Source: a virus
IMG/VR virus record: IMGVR_UViG_3300032236_002285
Coordinates: 62,001 to 126,000 of that record
Reading direction: 5' to 3' (one strand)
DNA length: 64,000 nucleotides
Made by a program: the position numbers and the translations under genes. The notes under the pieces were generated by a model. It ran no database searches. It had not been told where the DNA came from and saw nothing but the letters and a program-made list of their open reading frames with translations. Numbering within the stretch: the stretch's first letter is position 1; each line of letters opens with the position of its first letter. Shown here piece by piece: positions 57,880-64,000 of the stretch.

Positions 57880-59106
57880 TTATCCGAAAATATCGTCAGC
57901 GTCAGATGAGTCAGTGAAACCATTTGAATCATCTTCTTCGCCTATCATTTCATTAAATTGACTCTCTACTTTATCCATCTCATCAATTGACTTAAATCTA
58001 AAGTAATCGTTTACAATCGGAGCCATTTTTTGTAAAACTTCTGGTGTGAAAACATCAGAGTTAAATAATTGTTTAGTTGTTACTGTTTTATCTAAATGAG
58101 AAACATACCAACGATTTCCACCAGGAACAAATGTCATTTCACCTGTTTTTTTATCAACATCCATTTTACCTTGCGCAATACCAATTTGATTAAAGTATTC
58201 AGGACGACAAAAAGCATCTAAACCAGTATATGGATTAAGACCATTTAAGAAAGAGATATCAAATCTAATTTTCTTAGGTTTAGCTAAACGATTCTTTTGA
58301 GTTTTGAAAAGAACTGAAATACCTGATTGACCTAAGTCCATATCATCTTCTTCTCCAGTTTTTAATTTAGATTTAGAAAGAAATCCTAAAACTGATGCTG
58401 AGTAAACAAGACCCATACCACCTTTAGAAATCTCTTTTGGAAATAAATCCTGTGTTAAATAAGTGTGGTTACAACAAACCATTGGAATATCAAGATAACC
58501 TAAGTCAGAACTAATACTTCTGAAAAGAGCATTTAATTGTTTAGCTCTTGTCATATCTTGTTTGATATCACCTTTTAATAAGTCAGCTTTTTCTTTGTTA
58601 GATGACATCATACCAATAGAGTCAAGTACTACTAAGATTTTTGGAATTTCAAATCCACCCATTTTAGCTTCTTTTAATTCATCTAATAGTTGAGTTAAAG
58701 AGATATTAATATCTTCAACTTTGTTAGATCTAATTAATCTAAATTTGTTTGTATCATTGTCAATACCCATTTTAGTAATACCTTCTAAGTCAATAGAGTT
58801 TTCTGTGTCAATATAGATAACTGAGTAGCCATCTTTTTGAGCTGATTTACATATTGAGTAGGCAATAAATGATTTACCTGCTCCTGATTCACCTAATAGA
58901 CCGAAAATACGACCTGCTAAGATACCACCACCTACTAGTTTAGCTGATAGAGCGGCATCTAATAAATAAACACCTGTAGAGATGTAACTTCTTTCTTTAA
59001 TTTCTTTTTCAATTTGAATTGGAACTGACTTTGCTATGTTGTCCAAAATAGTCCCTACTTTACTGAATTCAAACTTCTTCGTTTCTTTTCCTGTTGCTTT
59101 TGCCAT
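57880..59106 (-). CDS. uvsX: RecA-like recombinase UvsX
   Basis: 408 residues. Walker A is GESGAGKS at residues 72-79, Walker B KILVVLDSIG near 155, and VIYIDTENS and CCNHTYLTQD fit the RecA/UvsX core. The C-terminus is acidic (EEDDSNGFTDSSDADDIFG), as in T4 UvsX where it modulates DNA binding. It forms filaments on single-stranded DNA for strand exchange and recombination-dependent replication. Confidence 0.94.
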   Translation of the reverse strand: MAKATGKETKKFEFSKVGTILDNIAKSVPIQIEKEIKERSYISTGVYLLDAALSAKLVGGGILAGRIFGLLGESGAGKSFIAYSICKSAQKDGYSVIYIDTENSIDLEGITKMGIDNDTNKFRLIRSNKVEDINISLTQLLDELKEAKMGGFEIPKILVVLDSIGMMSSNKEKADLLKGDIKQDMTRAKQLNALFRSISSDLGYLDIPMVCCNHTYLTQDLFPKEISKGGMGLVYSASVLGFLSKSKLKTGEEDDMDLGQSGISVLFKTQKNRLAKPKKIRFDISFLNGLNPYTGLDAFCRPEYFNQIGIAQGKMDVDKKTGEMTFVPGGNRWYVSHLDKTVTTKQLFNSDVFTPEVLQKMAPIVNDYFRFKSIDEMDKVESQFNEMIGEEDDSNGFTDSSDADDIFG

Positions 59107-59129
59107 TTTAATAATTTTTATTTTATAAT

Positions 59130-59140
59130 TTATATATTAA
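59130..59140 (-). promoter_or_regulatory. Late-type promoter motif, minus strand
   Basis: TTAATATATAA on the minus strand, 23 bases upstream of uvsX. Confidence 0.5.
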
Positions 59141-59150
59141 GAAACTTACT

Positions 59151-59189
59151 CCCCCTTTCAAAAAAAATTAAAATAATTTTGAAAGGGGG
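59151..59189. repeat. Inverted repeat between divergent uvsX and endonuclease genes
   Basis: CCCCCTTTCAAAA, 13-base AT spacer, TTTTGAAAGGGGG. Runs of five C and five G are exceptional in this AT-rich sequence. It lies between two divergent promoters and could be an operator, an insulator or an intrinsic terminator remnant. Confidence 0.75.
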
Positions 59190-59199
59190 TTAGGATTTT

Positions 59200-59209
59200 T
59201 TATATATAC
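59200..59209 (+). promoter_or_regulatory. Late-type promoter motif TTATATATAC
   Basis: Followed by TTT and ATG, the same spacing as at 1878 and 13009. Confidence 0.6.
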
Positions 59210-59212
59210 TTT

Positions 59213-59896
59213 ATGACAAGATTTGAATTCTTAGAAAAAGCAAGAAATATACACGCTTATAAATACAATTATTTAGATTTGTCGTTTAAGATAACCTTAA
59301 ATGACAAGATTAATATTGAGTATAAAGGTGAAGTATATACTCAAACTGTTTCTAAACATTTAATGGGTAGATGTCCAGAAAAAGCAACTAAAAGAAAAAC
59401 AACACAAGAATTTATTTCAGAAGCCAAGAATATATGGGGTGATAAATATGACTATTCAATTACTGAATATACCGGTGCTTTGAATGATATTAAAGTTATT
59501 TATAATGGCATTGTTTATGAACAAAGAGCCAGTTCTCACTTATTAGGTCTTGCTCCTGAATTTAGAAATAATGAAGATAGTTTATTAAGAGATAAAGTAA
59601 ATCAATCAGATAAAGAAGGAATTAATGATATTAAAGAGTTCTTAAAAAAGTATCAGATTGAATACGAAGTGAATAAAAGCCTATATAATAATATATTTCA
59701 GTTTTATTTACCAAATAGAAGAACTGTAATAGAATACCTAAGTAAAGAACATTATCTAATTAAAGAATTAGATAAAAAGAAAGAAGACTACTGTGAGGAT
59801 AACTATATTGATTTAATTAAAATTAACTACAACCAGTTTGATGATATTTATAGAATACTTTGGGATAACCTAATTAAAACAAAAAAGACTAGTTAA
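59213..59896 (+). CDS. Putative homing endonuclease, VSR-like, with two DNA-binding repeats
   Basis: 227 residues. Two repeats of about 55 residues (RFEFLEKARNIHAYKYNYLD and TTQEFISEAKNIWGDKYDYS, each with a VSKHLMGRCPE or ASSHLLGLAPE end) match the DNA-reading repeats of phage homing endonucleases. The C-terminal part (INDIKEFLKKYQIEYEVNK, FQFYLPNRRTVIEYLSKEHY) has the VSR-like nuclease layout, but acidic positions expected in F-D-F and E-Y-D-G are Gln and Leu, so activity may be lost. Confidence 0.65.
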   Translation: MTRFEFLEKARNIHAYKYNYLDLSFKITLNDKINIEYKGEVYTQTVSKHLMGRCPEKATKRKTTQEFISEAKNIWGDKYDYSITEYTGALNDIKVIYNGIVYEQRASSHLLGLAPEFRNNEDSLLRDKVNQSDKEGINDIKEFLKKYQIEYEVNKSLYNNIFQFYLPNRRTVIEYLSKEHYLIKELDKKKEDYCEDNYIDLIKINYNQFDDIYRILWDNLIKTKKTS

Positions 59897-59909
59897 AACT
59901 AGTCTTTTT
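59882..59909. terminator. Bidirectional terminator
   Basis: AAAAAGACTAGTT, AA, AACTAGTCTTTTT; overlaps the end of the endonuclease gene. Confidence 0.9.
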
Positions 59910-59911
59910 AA

Positions 59912-60298
59912 TTAAATATAATCATCATCATCAAAGTCATGAAATGTTTTTAGATTAATGAAGTATTTTTTACCATCTTCAGTTTCTATATTAAGCAGAT
60001 GACTAATACTTTCATCATCATCTTCGATAGTTACATACATATCAGTAACATCTTTTTTATTTTCGTTTAATAAAGATTCTTCAACCTTTCCAGGTATTTC
60101 TAAATATTGATCCAATACTTCTTTAGTTTGATGATCAGTTTCATCAAATTTAACCTCATTATCATAAAGGCTAACTTTCTTATCAGCAATCAACTTTTGT
60201 AAAAGCGGCTCGCTTGTAAATAAACTCACTTCTTCTGGAGTAAGTTTTACTGATTTTGAGTGTGATTCCTTAATGAAATCTGCGTATTTCTTTATCAT
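59912..60298 (-). CDS. Tagged hypothetical protein
   Basis: 128 residues beginning MIKKYADFIKESHSKS (I-K-E at 9-11). The remainder is acidic, ending DFDDDDYI, with no recognised domain. It overlaps the PQ-loop gene upstream by 29 bases. Confidence 0.7.
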   Translation of the reverse strand: MIKKYADFIKESHSKSVKLTPEEVSLFTSEPLLQKLIADKKVSLYDNEVKFDETDHQTKEVLDQYLEIPGKVEESLLNENKKDVTDMYVTIEDDDESISHLLNIETEDGKKYFINLKTFHDFDDDDYI

Positions 60299-61049
60299 TG
60301 TTTTCTGTTTGAGGTTTTATTTTATAAAATAATATAACTGCTAATATTAAAATATTAGTAGCGTAATTTAATAGTAATGGTAAATCTAATTTATCATAAA
60401 CATATGCTAAAGCAAAGATTTCACCGAATGCCCAAAGAAGAACAAACCCCCAAGAAATTCCGTGAGAATGTTTATCTTTGATTGATTGCCAAGCTTGTGG
60501 AATTCCACAAATAGCTAAACATATAGAACCTAACCAACCAAGAATTTCAAATAGTGACATTCCTTTTGTTTGTTCTGATATACCAGCCGCTGAAATTTCA
60601 TCCAAATTTTTTGGTTCAATCTTATAATCGTATTTATTTTCAATATGTGATGATAGCTTACTAAATAATTCTTTGAACTTTTCTTGATCATTATTTTTTA
60701 TATTAGATTTAATTTCATCTAATAAAGCAGATAATTCAGCGTCTTTAGAAATATCTTCTTTTTTTCTTATATCAGAAATTTCTTGAGCTTTATTCTTAAA
60801 AACAATAACACCATCTTTTTCAGCAGTAATAGTTGTTGGTATTATATCTTTACTTTGAGACATAGCCGGAGTTGATGTTAGAAGTGACCCAGCTAATGAA
60901 GCTCCTATTAAACCTTTCTTCAAATCTAATTCTTCTTTCACCTTGGTTACTTTAACTTTAGGATCTGGCATCCAACCATATGTCTTTTTAGATGGTTTAG
61001 GATTGAAATTTGATTTCAAAAATTGTTGATATGTTTTTACCTTTTTCAC
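60270..61049 (-). CDS. Tagged PQ-loop membrane protein
   Basis: 259 residues from a GTG start: MKKVKTYQQFLKSNFNPKPS, close to T4 IPIII. Residues about 45-65 are hydrophobic. The C-terminal 85 residues form three helices with CGIPQAWQSIKDKHSHGISW, the PQ-loop of SemiSWEET-type proteins. A half-transporter carried in the virion would be unusual. A late-type motif (TTAATATATAAC) stands a few bases upstream. Confidence 0.7.
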   Translation of the reverse strand: MKKVKTYQQFLKSNFNPKPSKKTYGWMPDPKVKVTKVKEELDLKKGLIGASLAGSLLTSTPAMSQSKDIIPTTITAEKDGVIVFKNKAQEISDIRKKEDISKDAELSALLDEIKSNIKNNDQEKFKELFSKLSSHIENKYDYKIEPKNLDEISAAGISEQTKGMSLFEILGWLGSICLAICGIPQAWQSIKDKHSHGISWGFVLLWAFGEIFALAYVYDKLDLPLLLNYATNILILAVILFYKIKPQTENNDKEIRRFH

Positions 61050-61060
61050 TTAGTTATATA

Positions 61061-61582
61061 TTAATTTTCATTATCATTTTCATCTTCAATTAAGTCAGCT
61101 GCTTTATTCATATTGATTTTAATATGATCAATTCTTTTGGCTTCTTTATCATTCTCATATACTGATTTGACCAATTCAACTAATTCTTTAAGTATTTTTG
61201 GATTAGCTTTACAATTTTCAGGTTCTCCTTCACAAATAATATTTAACTTATAGAATTCTTTATTATTATATTTTGAAATTTTTTTACTTGCTAAAAATTC
61301 CTGACTTTGTAAGTCAAAACCACCAGATTTGAAAGAAATAACAGCCCAGAGCTTAATTGGTGTATCTTCAAAATCAACTGTCCATTTATCAACTTTATGA
61401 CTTGTTTGTCCATGAATCGCATAGCCACCATCGTTTTGCGTACTAGTAAATTCAATCTTGTATGGTGAAATATCTTTAACTTTCTTTAAACGAGCTATAT
61501 ACTCTAAAGCGATTTTATCATCTTCAGTTGGTTGACTCTTAAAGAAGTCAAAGAAACCTTCATATGTTTTTAGATTCTTCAT
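61061..61582 (-). CDS. Tagged protein, paralogue of the gene at 63085
   Basis: 173 residues beginning MKNLKTYEGFFDFFKSQPTE. It shares with the 63085 protein DDKIALEYIARLKKVKDISP near residue 20 and the C-terminal KRIDHIKINMNKAADLI. The central domain is beta-rich. No known family; the pair flanks the CAP and OmpA-like genes. Confidence 0.7.
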   Translation of the reverse strand: MKNLKTYEGFFDFFKSQPTEDDKIALEYIARLKKVKDISPYKIEFTSTQNDGGYAIHGQTSHKVDKWTVDFEDTPIKLWAVISFKSGGFDLQSQEFLASKKISKYNNKEFYKLNIICEGEPENCKANPKILKELVELVKSVYENDKEAKRIDHIKINMNKAADLIEDENDNEN

Positions 61583-61588
61583 TAAAGT

Positions 61589-61599
61589 GTATATATTAA
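61589..61599 (-). promoter_or_regulatory. Late-type promoter motif, minus strand
   Basis: TTAATATATAC on the minus strand, six bases before the tagged gene, back to back with the next promoter. Confidence 0.6.
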
Positions 61600-61600
61600 T

Positions 61601-61631
61601 TTTGATTTTATCAAAAAATGTAGTATATTTG
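61601..61631 (+). promoter_or_regulatory. Host-type promoter (TTTG, 19 bp, TATATTTG)
   Basis: TTTG at 61601 and TATATTTG at 61624-61631. Only four bases separate it from the ATG, so the mRNA is probably leaderless. Confidence 0.7.
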
Positions 61632-61635
61632 AAGT

Positions 61636-62151
61636 ATGAGAACTGTATTATTTATCATCTTAATGATTATTAACTCAATTGGTTTTGCTCAAACTAAGCT
61701 TGATAGTTTAGTTTTTGTTAAAGTAAATGAGTATAGAGTTTCTTTAGGTCTTAATAAAGTAGAATTTGATACCGCTTGTTATAAAGCTGCTGATTGTCAA
61801 GCTACTTATCAAATGGCTAATAATGTTTGTGGCCATACTCAAAAATCACCTGGATTTGAAACCTTAGATAAGAGATTGAAATACTTTGGTAGAAAGAATT
61901 ATATGTTTGCTGGTGAAGTTTGTGCCGCAGTTCCTGTTAATGGTCGAGTTACTGATACTACTGTTTATGATAGATTAGCTACTGCTATAGTTGAAGGTTG
62001 GAAACACTCACCAAGTCACAATGAAGTTTTAATGGATCCAAAATATAAATACGCAGGTGTTAGTTGTAAGTTACAAATTACATCAAGTGGATTTAAGAAC
62101 ATCTTACACTACTTCTCTTTTGATAGTATGGAGTTTTTTGATAAAAAATAA
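61636..62151 (+). CDS. Secreted CAP (SCP/PR-1) domain protein
   Basis: 171 residues. An N-terminal signal peptide (MRTVLFIILMIINSIGFAQ) is predicted with cleavage near residue 19. The CAP domain shows VNEYRVSLGL, CGHTQKSPGF, and EGWKHSPSHNEVLMDP with the conserved His and Glu positions. It would act in the host periplasm or outside. Phage CAP proteins are uncommon; a role in envelope remodelling or superinfection exclusion can only be guessed. Confidence 0.8.
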   Translation: MRTVLFIILMIINSIGFAQTKLDSLVFVKVNEYRVSLGLNKVEFDTACYKAADCQATYQMANNVCGHTQKSPGFETLDKRLKYFGRKNYMFAGEVCAAVPVNGRVTDTTVYDRLATAIVEGWKHSPSHNEVLMDPKYKYAGVSCKLQITSSGFKNILHYFSFDSMEFFDKK

Positions 62152-62175
62152 AACCTCTCAATTGAGAGGTTTTTT
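62150..62175. terminator. Bidirectional terminator
   Basis: AAAACCTCTCAATTGAGAGGTTTTTT, self-complementary, between convergent genes. Confidence 0.92.
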
Positions 62176-62176
62176 A

Positions 62177-63073
62177 TTAAAATCCAAAACACTTTGATAT
62201 ATTCTTATAATGCTTAACTTTTCCGTGATGATGGAATAGTTTAATATGTGGGAATTTAATTTTAATTCTGTGATATTCTTGAGATTTAACATCCTTACTT
62301 AAATAGTAAGTTTTTGATTCTTCCGGTGATATTTTTTTAATAGTATTAGATTTAATTACTACATCATTCTCTAAGTAAATAATTTTTACAGTTACAAATC
62401 TTGCTGATGGATCTTGTTTTCCTTGTCCCATTTCAAAAAGATGTGCAGTATCAATTAAGCTATCATCAATACCTTCATTCTCAATGATGTATTTTGAAAT
62501 AGATTCACATCTTGCTTTAGCTAAACCTTTATTATTTGGTTCGTAACCTTTTGCTTTAAGTTCGTTTTGTAGTTTTATTGACAAACCTTGTTTATCAGTT
62601 GATGATTGAATTTGAATACCAATGATTGTATGGTTACTTGATTCAATATTATTAATTACTTGTGAAACACTATCAGCCATTTCAGGTGAAATAGTATAAA
62701 CGCCAGAAGCAAAATATTGATTATCGCCAAAAATAATCTTTTCACCTTTTATAACTGTTTCAGGTGCTGTTTCTGTCAATTCTTTAAAAAGTGTATCAAC
62801 AACTGTTGAGTCTAAGTTATAACCTTTTTTTTGTAATCTTTCTAATGATTTTTCATCAGTTACTTTTTTATGTAAAGTTTTTGTAACTTCTTTACCAGGC
62901 CACTTAACCTCGATGCCACTTTTGTTTACTTTTATAGGTCCAGGTCCACTTGGTGATGCCTTCATTTGACCGGGTAATAATGAACCAGCAGCTATAGCAG
63001 TACCTAAAAGAGCATCTTTCCAACCCTCTTCCTCATTGATTTGAAATTCATCAAATTTTTTAATATTCTTCAT
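62177..63073 (-). CDS. Tagged OmpA-like protein
   Basis: 298 residues beginning MKNIKKFDEFQINEEEGWKD (I-N-E at 12-14). A short hydrophobic segment follows (LLGTAIAAGSLLPG). Residues about 150-230 (IIGIQIQSSTDKQGLSIKL, KGLAKARCESISKYIIENEG, RFVTVKI) resemble the peptidoglycan-binding OmpA C-terminal domain. It may bind the host cell wall after delivery, or be a virion structural protein. Confidence 0.65.
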   Translation of the reverse strand: MKNIKKFDEFQINEEEGWKDALLGTAIAAGSLLPGQMKASPSGPGPIKVNKSGIEVKWPGKEVTKTLHKKVTDEKSLERLQKKGYNLDSTVVDTLFKELTETAPETVIKGEKIIFGDNQYFASGVYTISPEMADSVSQVINNIESSNHTIIGIQIQSSTDKQGLSIKLQNELKAKGYEPNNKGLAKARCESISKYIIENEGIDDSLIDTAHLFEMGQGKQDPSARFVTVKIIYLENDVVIKSNTIKKISPEESKTYYLSKDVKSQEYHRIKIKFPHIKLFHHHGKVKHYKNISKCFGF

Positions 63074-63077
63074 AAGT

Positions 63078-63087
63078 GTATATATTA
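63078..63087 (-). promoter_or_regulatory. Late-type promoter motif, minus strand
   Basis: TAATATATAC on the minus strand, four bases before the OmpA-like gene. Confidence 0.6.
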
Positions 63088-63888
63088 TTTAAATTTATTT
63101 GGGAATATATGTCTCCACTCGTGACCTTGTGGAACATCTGAGACTTTAACACCAAATATCTTTTTTTCTGGACAAGTGTCCTTACCATCCATTAAGAAGT
63201 TATTATTACAAGCCCAAACTTCTACATTTCTTTGTAGTAATTGACCTACTGAAAAAGGAAATCTAATTCCTGTTTCATTTTCAATACCAGTGATTCTACC
63301 ATCTGGTGATTTAGTAACAACTATTTCTAATCTTGGGTTTCTTTTATTAGTGAATTTAACTTCTCTTTCGTGTATAGACTCATCAATTAAATCAGCCGCT
63401 GGATTGATTTCAGTTTGAATTCTATCCATTCTTTTTCTTTCGTTATCTTCTTTATAGATTTTATCTATTAGTTTGAATAATTTAATTCTATAAGATTCTT
63501 TAGATCTAATTCTTTCACATAAACCGGAATTATTACCAATAAATAGTTTCCATTTATTTACACACTTTTCTTCTCTTGCTGGAAGTCCAGTATCTGTGTA
63601 TACTAGAGTATGTCTATCATTTGATATAATTAAATCAACATCATCAAATCTAACAACATATATAACGCTATAATATTCTGATTTAACTCCATTTTCAACA
63701 CTATCTGCTGCTTTAGACATCCAAGCAGGTAACCTCATTTCTTCACTCTGTATATCATGAATTTCATATGGATTATTGTCTTTGACTTTTTCAAGACGAT
63801 GTATCATATCCAATGTGATTTTATCATCATTGGTATCTTTCTTAAAGTAATCTAAGAACCCTTCATTATAAGATTTTAAGTGTTTCAT
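63085..63888 (-). CDS. Tagged protein, longer paralogue of the gene at 61061
   Basis: 267 residues from ATG 63888; an in-frame GTG at 63894 lies in the promoter motif. It begins MKHLKSYNEGFLDYFKKDTN, shares DDKITLDMIHRLEKVKDNNP and KRMDRIQTEINPAADLI with its paralogue, and has an extra C-terminal domain of about 85 residues (VVTKSPDGRITGIENETGIR, YxPEKKIFGVKVSD). Unknown function; predicted to be packaged. Confidence 0.7.
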   Translation of the reverse strand: MKHLKSYNEGFLDYFKKDTNDDKITLDMIHRLEKVKDNNPYEIHDIQSEEMRLPAWMSKAADSVENGVKSEYYSVIYVVRFDDVDLIISNDRHTLVYTDTGLPAREEKCVNKWKLFIGNNSGLCERIRSKESYRIKLFKLIDKIYKEDNERKRMDRIQTEINPAADLIDESIHEREVKFTNKRNPRLEIVVTKSPDGRITGIENETGIRFPFSVGQLLQRNVEVWACNNNFLMDGKDTCPEKKIFGVKVSDVPQGHEWRHIFPNKFK

Positions 63889-63893
63889 TAACA

Positions 63894-63903
63894 CTATATA
63901 TTA
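63894..63903 (-). promoter_or_regulatory. TATATAG-type late promoter motif, minus strand
   Basis: TAATATATAG on the minus strand, five bases before the ATG at 63888. Confidence 0.55.
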
Positions 63904-63906
63904 TTT

Positions 63907-64000
63907 TTAGAAACAAGAAAGATATTTTTCTCCTCTATCACATAATATAGTAATGATATTACCTTCCATATCTGGGTATTTTTCTAACAATCTTTCTGAT
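63907..64000 (-). CDS. C-terminus of a cysteine synthase-like gene (partial)
   Basis: The last 30 codons read SERLLEKYPDMEGNIITILC, then DRGEKYLSCF. This resembles the end of PLP-dependent cysteine synthases (VVxIxPDxGERYLS). The gene continues beyond the window. A phage copy could supply cysteine or sulphide metabolism, but only the end is visible. Confidence 0.5.
   Translation of the reverse strand, partial: SERLLEKYPDMEGNIITILCDRGEKYLSCF

Noticed and set aside
1-64000. CRISPR array or direct-repeat cluster
   Set aside because: No regularly spaced repeats were seen; the recurring elements are promoter boxes and terminators.

Overview
The window reads as part of the genome of a large, AT-rich, T4-type myovirus that infects a Bacteroidetes (Flavobacterium-like) host. 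The T4-type core is visible directly: a gp23-family major capsid protein at the left edge, a gp41/DnaB helicase, the N-terminal half of a gp43 family B polymerase, UvsX, class I ribonucleotide reductase, thymidylate synthase, a probable baseplate-hub assembly protein and tail-fibre-like proteins. The host assignment is inferred from Bacteroidetes-type promoters (TAnnTTTG at -7, sometimes with TTTG about 19-20 bp upstream). No tRNA, CRISPR array, integrase or plasmid gene was seen.

Layout. 0-5 kb: capsid gene, a stand-alone NFACT-R protein, an M20-like peptidase and a tmRNA gene. 5-9.5 kb: NADAR protein, LAGLIDADG endonuclease, Dam methylase, DUF1653 protein and a capsid-like paralogue. 9.5-22.5 kb: accessory genes, including a ligase-like protein, a capsid shard, a minimal PolA-like polymerase, a second capsid-like protein, a glycosyltransferase, a retropepsin-like protease, a second M20 peptidase, a 2H phosphoesterase resembling Acb1, a DUF4326 protein, Fpg/Nei glycosylase and ThyA. 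22.8-33.5 kb: replication and nucleotide genes (half polymerase, DinG-like helicase, gp41, NrdA). 34-37 kb: a structured noncoding RNA next to a Ro60 (TROVE) gene, then an HTH plus HNH cassette. 37-41 kb: methyltransferases and baseplate gene. 41-45.5 kb: fibre-like proteins. 45.5-64 kb: mostly short genes whose products share one N-terminal sequence, plus a RuvC-like nuclease, UvsX, a CAP-domain secreted protein and the end of a cysteine synthase-like gene.

The most striking pattern is that about 24 predicted proteins begin with a near-identical sequence: Met, basic residues, an aromatic, two residues, Phe, then a site ending in Glu within about 8-20 residues (for example MIKKYNQFITE, MKNIKKFDEFQINE). 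This matches the capsid-targeting sequence of T4 internal proteins (IPIII begins MKTYQEFIAE), which is cut by the prohead protease gp21 after (L/I)xE. The tagged cargo includes an HExxH metalloprotease, an ankyrin protein, a SAM methyltransferase, a HAD phosphatase, a ferritin-like DUF5856 protein, an OmpA-like protein and a PQ-loop membrane protein. I infer that the virion carries a large set of internal proteins for delivery with the DNA. Most of these genes have a TTAATATATAC-type motif just upstream of the start codon, which I take to be the late promoter. Genes that look early (2H phosphoesterase, a secreted CAP protein, tmRNA, one M20 peptidase, a DUF6011 protein) instead carry the host-type promoter.

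Three further themes stand out. RNA and translation quality control: tmRNA, an NFACT-R protein and Ro60 with an adjacent structured RNA. Capsid-derived fragments: four separate genes encode pieces resembling different parts of gp23. Counter-defence candidates: NADAR, the Acb1-like phosphoesterase and two DNA methyltransferases. All functions are inferred from reading the sequence; no database search was run.
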